The notes: a model not told the origin generated them from the letters alone. A stretch of DNA of 38,616 nucleotides from Gammaproteobacteria bacterium (GCA_024640825.1 JAHEEG010000007.1:1-38616), one strand, 5' to 3'; numbered from the stretch's first letter, positions 6,471 through 16,159 are shown. Program-made: numbers and translations.

Positions 6471-9411
6471 TGTGATCCGTCGGGTCGCGCGTAAAGAGCT
6501 GACCCTGTTTTTTGCCTCTCCTGTCGGCTACCTGTTTGTGCTCGCGTTCCTTGGCGTTACGCTGTTTGTGTTCTTCTGGGGTGAAGCTTTCTTTGTCCGC
6601 AACGTGGCGGATGTTCGACCCATGTTCGAATGGATGCCAGTGCTGCTGATTTTCCTGTCCGCCGCCCTGACCATGCGCATGTGGAGCGAGGAGCGGCGCA
6701 CGGGGACGCTGGAGTTCGTTTCCACGCTGCCGGTTAGCGGCTGGGAGTTCGTTCTTGGGAAGTTCCTCGCCTGCTGGGCCCTGCTCGCGCTGGCCCTGGT
6801 GCTGACACTGCCGCTGCCGATAACGGTTTCCCTGATTGCTGACCTGGACTGGGGGCCGGTGCTTGCCGGCTATGTTGCGGCGCTGTTGCTGGGTGCCGCT
6901 TATCTGTCCATTGGTCTCTTTGTCAGCGCCCGGACGGACAGCCAGATCGTCAGCCTCATTATCGCAACCTTTGCGTGTGCGGTCTTTTTCCTTGTCGGCA
7001 GCCCGATTCTAACTGACTTGGTGGGAGGCCGGCTGGCTGATGGTCTGCGAGCCATGGGCAGCGGCTCCCGCTTCGAATCCATCACCCGTGGCGTGCTGGA
7101 TATACGAGATCTCTACTACTACGTATCGCTGTCGGCGGTGTTTCTGGCGCTGAACGTCTACAGCCTCGAGGTGCAGCGTTGGGCCAGCGATGGGGTGGGG
7201 GCCCGCCATCGTCAATGGCGGCTGGGTACCGGCCTGCTGGTCGCTAACCTGCTGCTGGCCAATGTCTGGCTCGGCCAGTTCACAGCGCTGCGCATGGATG
7301 TAACCGAAGGCCGTATCTACTCCATCTCCGACGCTACGCGCACGTACCTGGCCCAGCTCAAAGAGCCGCTCCTCATCCGCGGGTATTTCAGCAGCAAGAC
7401 CCATCCTTTGCTGGCTCCGCTGGTGCCCCAGATGCGCGACCTGTTGACGGAGTTCGAAGTGGCTGGGAATGGCCGGGTGCGCGTAGAGATCATCGACCCG
7501 GCTGAGAACCCCGCGCTGGAGGACGAGGCTAACACCAAATACGGCATTCGGGCGGTGCCATTCCAAGTTGCTGACCGCTATCAGTCGAGCCTGGTGAATT
7601 CGTACTTTGATGTTCTGATCAGCTATGGCGATGAGTATGAGGTGCTTGGCTTCCGTGACCTCATTGAGGTGAAAGTCGTCAGCGAATCGGAAATGGACGT
7701 GCAGCTACGCAACCCGGAATACGACCTAACCCGCAGTCTGAAAAAAGTTCTCTATGGTTTTCAGGGTGGCAGCAGCATCTTCGACAATCTTCAGGCGCCC
7801 GTGACGTTCGTCGGCTATCTGTCAGAAGACGCGCGTCTGCCTGAAGCCCTGGCCGCTTACCGCCCGGTGCTCAGGCAGGTGCTCGAAGCGCTCGGCGAGG
7901 AGGGCGGTGATCGGTTTTCCGCCGAGCTTCTCGACCCCGAAGCCGGAGACGGGTCTTTGGCGCTGGAGATCGAGGAGAACTATGGGTTTCAGCCGATGGC
8001 AGCCAGCCTGTTCGACGTCAATCAATTTTACTTCTACATGACCCTTACCGACGGCAGCGCCTTGGTGCAGATTCCCCTGCCCGAGGCGCTGTCGGAGGAA
8101 GCTACTCGGCGCGGCATTGAGGAAGGGCTCAAGCGCTTCGCCAGCGGCCTGTTGAAGACCGTCGCCCTGGTAGCGCCTGAAGCTCCGGCACCGATGATGG
8201 GCATGGGGCGCCCACCGGGTGGAAATCAGTTCCAGCAGCTGCGGGACTTCCTTCAGAACGACTTCAATGTGGTGAGTACCGATCTGGCCGAAGGTGTCGT
8301 ACCGGAGGAAGCGGACCTGCTGATGGTAGTGGACCCGGAAGTGCTGGATGAGAAGGCACTGTTTGCTGTGGATCAGTTTTTAATGAAGGGCGGCACGGTA
8401 GTTCTGGCCACGTCGCCTTTTGCTGCGAGCCTCAGCCAGCAGTCTCTGGTCGCTGCACAGAGAACGTCCGGGTTGGAACCCTGGCTCGAGCATATGGGTG
8501 TGCGGCTGCAGCCGCAGATGGTCATGGATCCGCAGAACGCGGCGTTCCCGGCACCGGTAACCCGTCAGGTGGGAGGGTTCAGCTTTCAGGAGCTGATCAT
8601 GCTGGATTACCCGTACTTTGCCGACATTCGGCCGCCGGGGCTCAACGAGGACGTCGGCGTCGCCGGCGGCTTGCCGCAGGTGACCCTGACCTGGGCTTCC
8701 CCCATCGAGGTTGACGAGGCCCGCAATGCCGACCGGTCGGTTGTACCGCTACTGGAAAGCTCTGCGGGTAGCTGGGTGTCCGATGACCTCGATGTCATGC
8801 CTCGGGTTGGCAGCCAGGGGCTGTCTGGCTTTGCGCCTCAGGGCCCTGTCGGACCCCGCACTCTGGCCGTGCTTCTGGAAGGTCGATTCGATTCCTATTT
8901 CACGGATAGACCTTCGCCGCTGCTCAGCCCGGCCGAGTCAGATCTTGCCGATGAGGCAGAACCCGATATCGCGGCTGCCACCCTCGAGGACGATGCTGCC
9001 GATTCTTCCGCAGATGCAACCGAAGACAGGTTGGGCGTGGTATCCAGCGTCATCGATCGCTCTCCGGAATCTGCCCGGCTGTTTGTGTTCGCATCGAACG
9101 GATTTCTATCTGATCAGATGCTGCAACTCATTGGTTCTGCCGAAGGGACTATCTACGGCAACAGCGTGCAGCTGATGGCTAACGTGGTGGACTGGTCACT
9201 GGAGGACCGCAGCCTGCTCGCCATTCGTTCGCGGGGGCATTTCAATCGGACGCTTCCACCACTGGAGCAGGCTGAACAGGCGGTTATCGAAAGCGTCAAT
9301 TACCTGGTTGCCCTCATCGGTATCGGTTTTGTGTTTCTGTGGCACCGACGGCGGGTGAAAGCCGATCGGCTGGCCCATGAGGGATGGCTGCGTGGAGGAG
9401 GGGTGGTATGA
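6460..9411 (+). CDS. ABC permease fused to GldG-like auxiliary domain
   Basis: A 983-residue fusion. The first roughly 240 residues form an ABC-2 type permease with six membrane segments, including MRMWSEERRTGTLEFVSTLP, the cytoplasmic coupling region of GldF-like permeases. A seventh helix (about 255-275) leads into a large periplasmic region with MDVTEGRIYSIS, the opening of the GldG/ABC_transp_aux family. A last helix near the C-terminus (NYLVALIGIGFVFLWH) is followed by a basic tail. In Flavobacteria GldF and GldG are separate proteins. GGTGGAGG precedes the ATG. The acidic, Ala/Asp-rich stretch near residues 825-860 looks like a disordered linker. The operon probably builds an export or envelope complex of unknown cargo. 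Confidence 0.9.
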   Translation: MRLNVIRRVARKELTLFFASPVGYLFVLAFLGVTLFVFFWGEAFFVRNVADVRPMFEWMPVLLIFLSAALTMRMWSEERRTGTLEFVSTLPVSGWEFVLGKFLACWALLALALVLTLPLPITVSLIADLDWGPVLAGYVAALLLGAAYLSIGLFVSARTDSQIVSLIIATFACAVFFLVGSPILTDLVGGRLADGLRAMGSGSRFESITRGVLDIRDLYYYVSLSAVFLALNVYSLEVQRWASDGVGARHRQWRLGTGLLVANLLLANVWLGQFTALRMDVTEGRIYSISDATRTYLAQLKEPLLIRGYFSSKTHPLLAPLVPQMRDLLTEFEVAGNGRVRVEIIDPAENPALEDEANTKYGIRAVPFQVADRYQSSLVNSYFDVLISYGDEYEVLGFRDLIEVKVVSESEMDVQLRNPEYDLTRSLKKVLYGFQGGSSIFDNLQAPVTFVGYLSEDARLPEALAAYRPVLRQVLEALGEEGGDRFSAELLDPEAGDGSLALEIEENYGFQPMAASLFDVNQFYFYMTLTDGSALVQIPLPEALSEEATRRGIEEGLKRFASGLLKTVALVAPEAPAPMMGMGRPPGGNQFQQLRDFLQNDFNVVSTDLAEGVVPEEADLLMVVDPEVLDEKALFAVDQFLMKGGTVVLATSPFAASLSQQSLVAAQRTSGLEPWLEHMGVRLQPQMVMDPQNAAFPAPVTRQVGGFSFQELIMLDYPYFADIRPPGLNEDVGVAGGLPQVTLTWASPIEVDEARNADRSVVPLLESSAGSWVSDDLDVMPRVGSQGLSGFAPQGPVGPRTLAVLLEGRFDSYFTDRPSPLLSPAESDLADEAEPDIAAATLEDDAADSSADATEDRLGVVSSVIDRSPESARLFVFASNGFLSDQMLQLIGSAEGTIYGNSVQLMANVVDWSLEDRSLLAIRSRGHFNRTLPPLEQAEQAVIESVNYLVALIGIGFVFLWHRRRVKADRLAHEGWLRGGGVV

Positions 9412-10358
9412 GCGGGCGCATTGGTTTGCTGGGCGCTCTGCTGGCCCTTCAGCTGGTCGGTGTCGCAGCGCTGCTGCTGGTGGACGCGGGCCTGGGCTCG
9501 GAAGACCAGTCCAGCTTCCTTGCCATCGACGAGGCAGGCGTTAACGGCATGAATATCCTGGACGCGGAAGGCCAGGGCGTGACGCTGCAACGCTCAGCCG
9601 ACGTATGGGAGCTTAAGGTGCCCTCAGCCGATGGCGCGGAATTCGTTCTGCCCGCCGACCAGGCTAAGGTCACAGAGGTGCTGGGCATTCTGCTGGATCT
9701 TCGCGCGCCCTGGCCGGTTGGCACCACAAAGGAAACCCGGGACCGCTTCGAAGTAACTGAAGACGCTTTTCAACGCAAGCTAACGCTGTCTGATGCCAGC
9801 GGAAAGGCTACCGTAGTCTTTCTGGGAACGTCGCCAGGTTATCGCCGGGTACACGCTCGCGTGGACGAGTCTGATGAGGTCTTCAGTATCGACTTCTCCA
9901 ACTACCAGTTGCCCACTGCTGCGGGTGACTGGATTGACGGCAACCTGCTCGGTGCCGTGGGCGAGATTGCGGGTATCGAGCGGCTGGATGGCTGGGTACT
10001 GACGCGGGATGGTGAAGGATGGCTGCTGAATGATGTGGTCGCGAATCAGGGTGCGGCATCGCAACTGGCTGAGCGATTCGATGGCCTGCGGGTGACCGGC
10101 CTGGCTGAATTGTCAGCGGCCGGCGAGGTGATCGGCACCGGTTCCCCGGCCACTGCGGAATTTCTCGTCAGTGACGCCGAGGGAACTTACCGGCTCGCGC
10201 TCTTCGGCAGTACTGAAGGCAACGAGTACGTGATCACTTCCGATCGGCATCCGGGGAGCTTTACGGTTGCCGCTTACGTTGCTGAGCAGCTCATGCTGGA
10301 TGCAGAAGACCTCCTGGCAACTGTCGACGAAAGCGATGGCGACAGCTCGACGGAATGA
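9408..10358 (+). CDS. DUF4340-domain envelope protein
   Basis: A 316-residue protein with one N-terminal membrane anchor (about residues 4-24) and a beta-rich external region matching DUF4340, found almost always as the third gene after GldA- and GldFG-like genes. ATG and the previous stop overlap as ATGA, and GGAGGAGGGG lies just upstream, so translation is coupled. The conserved region includes WPVGTTKETRDRFEV, a 'threshold' motif of the family, repeated in looser form in the second half. No catalytic residues can be proposed. It is probably a periplasmic partner of the GldG-like domain. The acidic C-terminus (DESDGDSSTE) appears disordered. Confidence 0.87.
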   Translation: MSGRIGLLGALLALQLVGVAALLLVDAGLGSEDQSSFLAIDEAGVNGMNILDAEGQGVTLQRSADVWELKVPSADGAEFVLPADQAKVTEVLGILLDLRAPWPVGTTKETRDRFEVTEDAFQRKLTLSDASGKATVVFLGTSPGYRRVHARVDESDEVFSIDFSNYQLPTAAGDWIDGNLLGAVGEIAGIERLDGWVLTRDGEGWLLNDVVANQGAASQLAERFDGLRVTGLAELSAAGEVIGTGSPATAEFLVSDAEGTYRLALFGSTEGNEYVITSDRHPGSFTVAAYVAEQLMLDAEDLLATVDESDGDSSTE

Positions 10359-10381
10359 ATCTGCGCCTCGCTGACCCGAGT

Positions 10382-11935
10382 TCAGGCCGGTTTGGCTCGA
10401 CGGACCTGGTTGCGGCCCGCGTTCTTGGCTCGGTAGAGGGCGGCATCTGCCAGTTTAAGAGCTGATGCGGGATCTTCGGACCCGGTGCTGACCGTCGCTA
10501 CGCCGATGCTGGCTGTGATGGAAACGGGGTCGCCTCCCGGATCTGGCGTCTTTGCTGATTCAATAGCGGCGCGAAGTCGGTGGGCGAGGCGCATGGCGCC
10601 TTCGCGGTCTGTTTCCGGCAGCAGCAGAGCGAACTCTTCGCCGCCAATTCTTGCGGTAATGTCGGAAACCCGTTTGACGTCGTTGGCAGCTTTGGCGACC
10701 GACTGCAGGACGCGATCTCCAGTATCATGTCCGAATCGGTCGTTGACCTGCTTGAAGTGATCGAGATCGAACAGCAATATCGAGAGGCAGCCGTCGTGGC
10801 GGTTCACGCGTTCCGCTTCCTCCCGGAGCCTTTGCATGAACAGGCGCCGATTGTACAAACCCGTTAACGAGTCCGTGTGGGCCAGACGTTCCAGCTCGAG
10901 CTGCGCGTTGCGCAGCGCCTGCTCTGTCTGGCGGCGCGTGGTCACGTCTCGGAAGACCAGCACCACATCGGAATTTGGATCCGTGATGTCCAGGATAGAG
11001 CCGGTCACGTCATAGGTTCGCCCCCGCAGTGTAACCTCGAGCGTCTCTCTGCTGTGGTGCACCAGCTCGGTCAGCGCGAAGTCTTCGAGATATTCTGCCA
11101 GTTGCGCGTTGGAAAGCTGCCCCCGGTTGGTATTGAGAATCGCCAGGGCGGCGCTGTTGATGTCGATTATCAGTCCACCTTGGTTGATCAGAATCACCCC
11201 CTCGGTGAGTTTTTCGAGCACCCGGTCCCGCAGCACGGGGATCGTCTCCAGAATGCCGTACCGGAGAACGCCGCGATCCAGCATCAGAGCCGCTGCCGCG
11301 AAACCGAGGCTGCTCAGATCGAACCAGGGCAGGGGGTTGAGCGGCGAAATGGAAAACAGATGCGCCCCTCCTACCATCACAGGGGCGACTACTACTGCAA
11401 GCACGGGCTTTATCCTGGCCGTCGTCCGCGCCAGGGCGTAGGCGAGGATTGTGGTTGCGATAACTGCCAGCCCGCTGGAAAAGCACAGCTGCACCCAGTA
11501 CCAGGTTCCATAAGTGGCGCGAAGGCCGGCAGGGCCGCCTGTGGGCGTCTCCTCCAGCCTGCTCCAGATAAGATGGTGCCACTCGTTGGTCATGGCCAGA
11601 CCCACGCTGATCAGGGGTAGGAAGCACAGAATGTTCAGGCTGAGGCGGGAAAGGTGCATCTGGCGCCGGGTGTAGCAGATGGCGAAGGCGAACCAGGTGA
11701 TCGGAACCAGCAACATCGCGGTATAGCTGAGCTTGGTGGCCAGATATTTGATGTTGGTATCGACGAATACGGATTGGACGAAGACGCATCCGGACCAGAA
11801 GGTCACCACCACGATAAGAGCCAGCAGGGCCTGCATTCCGGGAACCCGCTTTTTCGGGCTGATGCGCATGTATGCGCCCAGAACAACCAGTGCCGCAAGC
11901 AGTGGGGATATTGACCACAGAGTCAGTTGAATCAT
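10382..11935 (-). CDS. membrane diguanylate cyclase (7TM-PAS-GGDEF)
   Basis: Makes the second messenger cyclic di-GMP from two GTP. In 517 residues the order is seven membrane helices (about 1-215, of the type found N-terminal to many histidine kinases), a PAS domain (about 225-330), a short coiled linker and a GGDEF domain (about 355-515). The active motif is intact as GGEEF at 431-435, and RVSD at 422-425 is a canonical inhibitory site five residues ahead, so product feedback is expected. I chose ATG 11935, directly before the first helix; an ATG at 11980 is also possible, and the open frame further upstream overlaps the divergent reductase and lacks domain character. The sensed signal is unknown. 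Confidence 0.92.
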   Translation of the reverse strand: MIQLTLWSISPLLAALVVLGAYMRISPKKRVPGMQALLALIVVVTFWSGCVFVQSVFVDTNIKYLATKLSYTAMLLVPITWFAFAICYTRRQMHLSRLSLNILCFLPLISVGLAMTNEWHHLIWSRLEETPTGGPAGLRATYGTWYWVQLCFSSGLAVIATTILAYALARTTARIKPVLAVVVAPVMVGGAHLFSISPLNPLPWFDLSSLGFAAAALMLDRGVLRYGILETIPVLRDRVLEKLTEGVILINQGGLIIDINSAALAILNTNRGQLSNAQLAEYLEDFALTELVHHSRETLEVTLRGRTYDVTGSILDITDPNSDVVLVFRDVTTRRQTEQALRNAQLELERLAHTDSLTGLYNRRLFMQRLREEAERVNRHDGCLSILLFDLDHFKQVNDRFGHDTGDRVLQSVAKAANDVKRVSDITARIGGEEFALLLPETDREGAMRLAHRLRAAIESAKTPDPGGDPVSITASIGVATVSTGSEDPASALKLADAALYRAKNAGRNQVRRAKPA

Positions 11936-12158
11936 GCCTTGCGCCCTTTCCGCTTCCGCGACTGCGGTCCATGCAAGCATGCCCTGCACGCGGGTATCGG
12001 CCGACGAGCGGAAGTCCAATGGCAAGAGTTGTTGATTCGCGCGGCTTCGGCAACGCGCGGCGGCTGGAAAAGTGACGGGGTTCGCATAGTTTCCGGTTTG
12101 ATCGGTTTGGGCTGCGGTTTTAGAGTGCGAACTTGGCCCAAAGGTTGGGCTGGAGAAA

Positions 12159-13136
12159 ATGACGATGCAGACACGGCAGCTGGGCGCGCTATGGCCCGTC
12201 TCCGCCCTGACGTTGGGAGGGGGTGGCATTGGTCAGGTCTGGGGTGAGACCACCCGCGAAGAGGCCCTGGAAACGGTCCGGCTGGCAGTGCATGGCGGCA
12301 TCACGTTGCTGGACCTCGCCCCTGGCTATGGACGTGGAGAGGCTGAATCCGTCGTCGGTGAAGCGTTTGGTGGCAGACTTCCGGCTGGCGTTCGCGTTAC
12401 CACCAAGTGTCAATTGGGCAGCCCTCCAGCAGAAGACGTCGAGCCCACCATACGTCGTCGCCTGCAACGTTCCCTGGACGCGATCCGCGCTGATCGGGTC
12501 GATCTGCTGTTTCTGCACTCCAACATCATCCCCGACGACTACACCTACCCCGAGCCGGACGTTCAGGATCGTTTTGCGACCCGTTGGACTCTCTACAGGG
12601 AGCGGGTAATACCCGCTTTCGAAGCGCTGCGCGCCGAGGGCCTTATCGGCGACTGGGGCATTACCGGGGTGGGTCTGCCGGCGACTGTCCGGGACGCGTT
12701 GATGACTGAACCCAGACCGGCGGTGGTGCAGTGCGTGGCCAACTGCCTGGACTCGGCGGGAGACATGCGCCGCTTCCCTGAGCCGGCGGAGCCCAGGACG
12801 CTCATCGCAACGGCGGCGCGTTCGGGCGTCGGCGTTATGGGCATCCGGGCCGTTCAGGCGGGCGCGCTTACCGACGGCTTCGATCGGGAGCTGTCCCCAG
12901 GCCAGGATCTGGCCGATTATCATCGTGCTGCCGGTTTCCGCGGCCTTGCCGAGCAGTGGGGCCTGAGCCCTGCCCGTCTCGCGCACCGGTATGCGCTTTC
13001 GATGTCTCAGGTCGATACCGTCGTGCTTGGCGTGAAGAACCGGGAAGAGCTTCGGGAGTGTCTGGCTGCTGAAGCGGACGGGCCTTTGAGTTCCGCTGAG
13101 ACAGCGGCGGTGGAGTCGGCGTGCGGTCTGGCATGA
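12159..13136 (+). CDS. aldo/keto reductase
   Basis: A (beta/alpha)8 aldo/keto reductase of 325 residues with the complete catalytic tetrad Asp52, Tyr57, Lys83, His120 (LLDLAPGYGRGE, TTKCQ, LLFLHSN). The C-terminal third carries the NADPH-binding region with VVLGVKNREEL. GGAG at 12152 is only 3 bases from the ATG at 12159 but 9 from an in-frame ATG at 12165, so the protein may begin two codons later. It is divergent from the diguanylate cyclase with 223 bp between the start codons, and a HAD phosphatase follows in the same direction. Substrate not predictable. Confidence 0.88.
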   Translation: MTMQTRQLGALWPVSALTLGGGGIGQVWGETTREEALETVRLAVHGGITLLDLAPGYGRGEAESVVGEAFGGRLPAGVRVTTKCQLGSPPAEDVEPTIRRRLQRSLDAIRADRVDLLFLHSNIIPDDYTYPEPDVQDRFATRWTLYRERVIPAFEALRAEGLIGDWGITGVGLPATVRDALMTEPRPAVVQCVANCLDSAGDMRRFPEPAEPRTLIATAARSGVGVMGIRAVQAGALTDGFDRELSPGQDLADYHRAAGFRGLAEQWGLSPARLAHRYALSMSQVDTVVLGVKNREELRECLAAEADGPLSSAETAAVESACGLA

Positions 13137-13181
13137 CCACGGCCGGCCTCGGTCGATGATGGTGTCAGTCGAAGCGAAACC

Positions 13182-13958
13182 ATGGAGCTGAAAATACACA
13201 AGCCGTTTGCCAAGAAATCGAAGCCTCTGGCGACGAATTTTGCTGCCTACCTGTCTGAACTGGCTGTCAGCCCCGCCGATAATGAAACGGTGGCGTTCTT
13301 TGACCTGGATCGCACTTTGATTTCCGGCTATTCCGTAACGGCGTTTGCCCTGGAGCGGTTGCGCAGCCGCTCGCTGTCCATGCGTCGCATGCTTTCTCAG
13401 GCCGGTTCCTTCGTTGGCTACGGTCTGGGCCGGTCGGACGTTCACGAGCTGCTGCTGACCACCGTCCGCGATCTTGCCGGGGTCAGCGAGCGGGAGATGA
13501 CGGAGTTGGGTGAGCGGGCCTTCCGTCGCCGGGTGCAGGGCTGGATCTATCGGGAGGCCCGTACCCTGATTGAGATGCACCGCCGCAAGCGGCATCCCAT
13601 CGTGATGGTCACCTCGGCCACGCGCTTTCAGGCGGCTCCCATCGCTCGTGACCTCGGGGTCGATCACATTTTCTGTACGGAACTCGAAATCCGCGAAGGG
13701 CGCATCACCGGCGAGGCGACTCCCTGCTTTGGCGCGGGCAAGCGGATTGCCGCTGAGCGGTTCGTCGGTGATTGCGGCGGCGATATGGCCCAGGCGTTTT
13801 TCTATTCTGACAGCAGCGACGACCTGCCCCTGCTGGAGGCGGTCGGAAGGCCTGTTGCTGCCAACGCCAAAGCGGCCCTCGCCCGGCTGGCGGCCGATCG
13901 CGGCTGGCCGAGCCTGGTATTCGACCAACCCGGCGACAACGGCCGTGCCGCTGCCTAA
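13182..13958 (+). CDS. HAD-IB family phosphatase
   Basis: A 258-residue haloacid-dehalogenase phosphatase of subfamily IB, the phosphoserine-phosphatase-like group. Motif I is FFDLDRTL (nucleophile Asp41, acid/base Asp43), motif II is VTSAT, and motif IV is DSSDDLPLLEAVG. Close relatives are standalone or fused to a PlsC acyltransferase; no acyltransferase is present here. About 35 residues precede the HAD core. The last codons and the stop lie inside a 21-bp tandem repeat (13941-14003), so the C-terminus has probably been reshaped by repeat expansion. It lies 45 bp after the aldo/keto reductase gene. Substrate unknown. Confidence 0.88.
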   Translation: MELKIHKPFAKKSKPLATNFAAYLSELAVSPADNETVAFFDLDRTLISGYSVTAFALERLRSRSLSMRRMLSQAGSFVGYGLGRSDVHELLLTTVRDLAGVSEREMTELGERAFRRRVQGWIYREARTLIEMHRRKRHPIVMVTSATRFQAAPIARDLGVDHIFCTELEIREGRITGEATPCFGAGKRIAAERFVGDCGGDMAQAFFYSDSSDDLPLLEAVGRPVAANAKAALARLAADRGWPSLVFDQPGDNGRAAA

Positions 13959-14003
13959 AGGGGCCGTGCCGCTGCCTAAAGAGGCCGTGCCGCTGCCAGA
14001 AGA
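13941..14003. repeat. 21-bp tandem repeat, three copies
   Basis: Three 21-bp units start at 13941, 13962 and 13983, each beginning GGCCGTGCCGCTGCC. Units one and two differ only at the last base; unit three has two more changes. The phosphatase stop codon TAA lies in unit one. Because 21 is a multiple of three, the shifted plus-strand frame reads AVPLPKG, AVPLPKE, AVPLPED through all three units. Confidence 0.95.
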
Positions 14004-14047
14004 TGCCGTTCAGCCGGAGTTCACCCAGGGGTGCTAGGGTTACGCAC

Positions 14048-14788
14048 ATGAGAACGATGTTTCTGTTCTTCAATCTGCTGTGGTTGGCGGCGGGTACTCT
14101 GGTGCAGGCCGAGCCCCCGGTTGCGGAGAATGCCCCGACCCAGGCGGCTGCTGTGGTGCTGCGCTACGATGCCTTTGTCGGCGGGGCCAAGGTGGGCGAG
14201 GCCCGTGTGCACGTGGTTATCGACGACGGCATCTACCAGATACAAGGCTCGGCCCGAACGCTTGGGCTGTTGGACACTTTCTCGGATTGGCGCAATCGGT
14301 TTAGCGCCCGCGGCGAGATAAAGGCCCGCGGCGAGATCAGGAGCGCCCGGGGCGGAGCAGAGAATGAAGGTATCCAGCCTTTGAGTTTTTCCTACCTGGA
14401 GAAGGATCGCGATAAGCGCCGCGAAGTGCTGGTACAGGAAGGGTCGCTGCAGGTCATCAAGAATGGCAAGATCAGACCGACGCTGCCGGCGCCCGCCGGG
14501 CTTGATGTGCTGACCGGCCTGTTCGTGCTCCCTCGCTGTCAGGGCGACCAGCTTCTGCACACAGGTCGCCATCATTATCGATTGACCCGGCTGGAAAGTC
14601 AGCCAGGACGCTGTCGTTACGTCGTCATAGACGATGACAACGACCGCTACGAAGTTAGCGTGGCGTTTACCAGCCGGGAAGGTCTTGTGGTTCCTCGCCG
14701 GGTTGTCGTTGATGGCGTCGTGACCGGTTCCGTGGTCCTGCGCGACCCGCAAGTGGCGCTCGGTGAAACAATCAGCGGCCCCGGCTAG
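14048..14788 (+). CDS. DUF3108 periplasmic protein
   Basis: A 246-residue exported protein. MRTMFLFFNLLWLAAGTLVQAEPP is a signal peptide with a likely cut after QA. The mature part matches DUF3108: RYDAFVGGAKVGEARV near the start, LDTFSDWRNRF, FSYLEKDRDKRR, and two cysteines (Cys in LPRCQG and PGRCRYV) that could form a disulfide. Relatives are beta-rich periplasmic proteins of unknown role in proteobacteria. The start at 14048 has AGGGT upstream; ATG 14057 is possible. Residues about 87-98 are an 18-bp duplication (ARGEIK ARGEIR). Confidence 0.83.
   Translation: MRTMFLFFNLLWLAAGTLVQAEPPVAENAPTQAAAVVLRYDAFVGGAKVGEARVHVVIDDGIYQIQGSARTLGLLDTFSDWRNRFSARGEIKARGEIRSARGGAENEGIQPLSFSYLEKDRDKRREVLVQEGSLQVIKNGKIRPTLPAPAGLDVLTGLFVLPRCQGDQLLHTGRHHYRLTRLESQPGRCRYVVIDDDNDRYEVSVAFTSREGLVVPRRVVVDGVVTGSVVLRDPQVALGETISGPG
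14306..14341. repeat. 18-bp tandem duplication inside the DUF3108 gene
   Basis: Two adjacent 18-bp units (14306-14323 and 14324-14341) differ at two bases and keep the frame, giving ARGEIK then ARGEIR in the protein. Confidence 0.9.
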
Positions 14789-14861
14789 GCTGGGGCGAAG
14801 GTTGGCATGTCGGGCGCTTTTGCGGGTGCTTTTGAGGGGGCTGGGCACGCGAGGATCCCAT

Positions 14862-14903
14862 AGACCCCGGAACCGCTGGAAAGTTAGAATCCCGGGTCTT
14901 TTT
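14862..14903 (+). terminator. possible intrinsic terminator
   Basis: AGACCCCGG (14862-14870) can pair with CCCGGGTCT (14891-14899) with one internal C-C mismatch and a 20-base loop, followed by a run of T to 14903. The site lies 74 bases after the DUF3108 stop and just before the thiolase gene, where a terminator would be expected. Confidence 0.45.
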
Positions 14904-14929
14904 CAGAGACAAGTAGCGGGAGACACACC

Positions 14930-16159
14930 ATGAGGGAAGCCTGGATCATCGACGCGGTCCGTTCGCCAAGAGGCCGGGGCAAGCCGGGCGTCGGCAGCCT
15001 GAGCCATATTCATCCTCAGCGAGCCATGGCGCAGTTGCTGAACGGACTCAAGGATAAAGTAGGTTTCGATCCTGCGGATATAGAGGACGTGGTGGCTGGC
15101 TGTGGTACCGGCAGCGGCGATCATGCCCACGACATCGCCCGCATGTCGGTGCTCGATGCTGGTTGGCCGCTTTCTGTGACCGGCGTGACGCTGCACCGCT
15201 TCTGCGGTAGCGGCCAGCAGGCGGTCAATTTTGCCGCCATGGGCGTTATTTCTGGCATGCAGGAAGCCGTCATCGGTGGCGGCGTGGAGTTCATGTCCCG
15301 CTATGCGCCACTGCATGCAAACGGCTTCCACGCCAACAACGAGCATCTGTTCAAGCTGCATCCACAGGTTCCACAGGGCATTTCCGCCGATCTTATCGCC
15401 AGTATCGAAGGCTTCAGTCGTGAGGATGTGGACAGCTACGCCGTTGAGAGCCAGGCGCGCGCCGCCCTGGCCATCGAAGAGGGGCGGTTCAAGAACGCGA
15501 TCGTGCCCATTTTCAATGAGGATGGGTCGCTGGCTCTGGATCGGGACGAGCATCCGCGGCCGGGAACCACCCTTGAGAGCATGGAGGGTTTGAAGCCTTC
15601 GTTCGAAGCCATGGGTAACCATACGATGGAGGGTTACACCAAAACCTTCGATGAGATGGCCAAAGAACGCTATCCGGATGTGTCCGAGATCGTTCACGTA
15701 CACCATGCGGGCAACAGTTCCGGTGTGGTAGACGGGGCCAGCGCCGTGCTGGTAACCAGCCCGGAATATGCCAAAGCGCATGGATTAAAGCCGCGGGCTC
15801 GAATCCGCATGAGCGCCACCGCAGGCACGGAACCGCTGATCATGCTCACCGCGCCGGCGCCCGCAGCACAGCGCTGTCTCGAAAAAGCCGGGATGACCAA
15901 GAACGACATCGACCTGTGGGAAATTAATGAGGCCTTTGCCGCCGTCGTGCTCAAATTCCTCAAGGATATGGACATTTCCCATGACGTCATGAACGTCGAT
16001 GGCGGTGCCATTGCTTTGGGCCATCCCATCGGTGCGACGGGCGGGATGCTCATTGGCACCGCGCTGGATCAGCTGGAGCGTCTGGACAAGCAGACGGCGC
16101 TCATCGCCATGTGCACTGGCGGCGGTATGGGGACAGCCACCATCATCGAGCGGATGTAA
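14930..16159 (+). CDS. thiolase (acetyl-CoA C-acetyltransferase family)
   Basis: A full-length thiolase of 409 residues that either cleaves 3-ketoacyl-CoA or condenses acyl-CoAs. The nucleophilic Cys92 lies in [12 protein letters not shown], the NEAFA motif is intact, His365 is in [14 protein letters not shown], and the acid/base Cys395 is in CTGGGMG. The GGGAGA ribosome binding site is about 7 bases before the ATG. No hydratase/dehydrogenase (FadB-like) partner is adjacent, which is common for thiolases serving steroid, branched or aromatic side-chain degradation, but no substrate can be assigned. Its last 17 bases overlap the end of the converging HIT gene. Confidence 0.92.
   Translation: MREAWIIDAVRSPRGRGKPGVGSLSHIHPQRAMAQLLNGLKDKVGFDPADIEDVVAGCGTGSGDHAHDIARMSVLDAGWPLSVTGVTLHRFCGSGQQAVNFAAMGVISGMQEAVIGGGVEFMSRYAPLHANGFHANNEHLFKLHPQVPQGISADLIASIEGFSREDVDSYAVESQARAALAIEEGRFKNAIVPIFNEDGSLALDRDEHPRPGTTLESMEGLKPSFEAMGNHTMEGYTKTFDEMAKERYPDVSEIVHVHHAGNSSGVVDGASAVLVTSPEYAKAHGLKPRARIRMSATAGTEPLIMLTAPAPAAQRCLEKAGMTKNDIDLWEINEAFAAVVLKFLKDMDISHDVMNVDGGAIALGHPIGATGGMLIGTALDQLERLDKQTALIAMCTGGGMGTATIIERM

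Noticed and set aside
12189-13928. A 579-codon open frame on the minus strand opposite the aldo/keto reductase and phosphatase genes
   Set aside because: It mirrors two genes with clear catalytic motifs; long antisense frames are expected in high-GC DNA, and it shows no domain or ribosome binding site.
14903-15781. A 292-codon minus-strand open frame opposite the thiolase gene
   Set aside because: Antisense shadow of a gene with complete catalytic residues.
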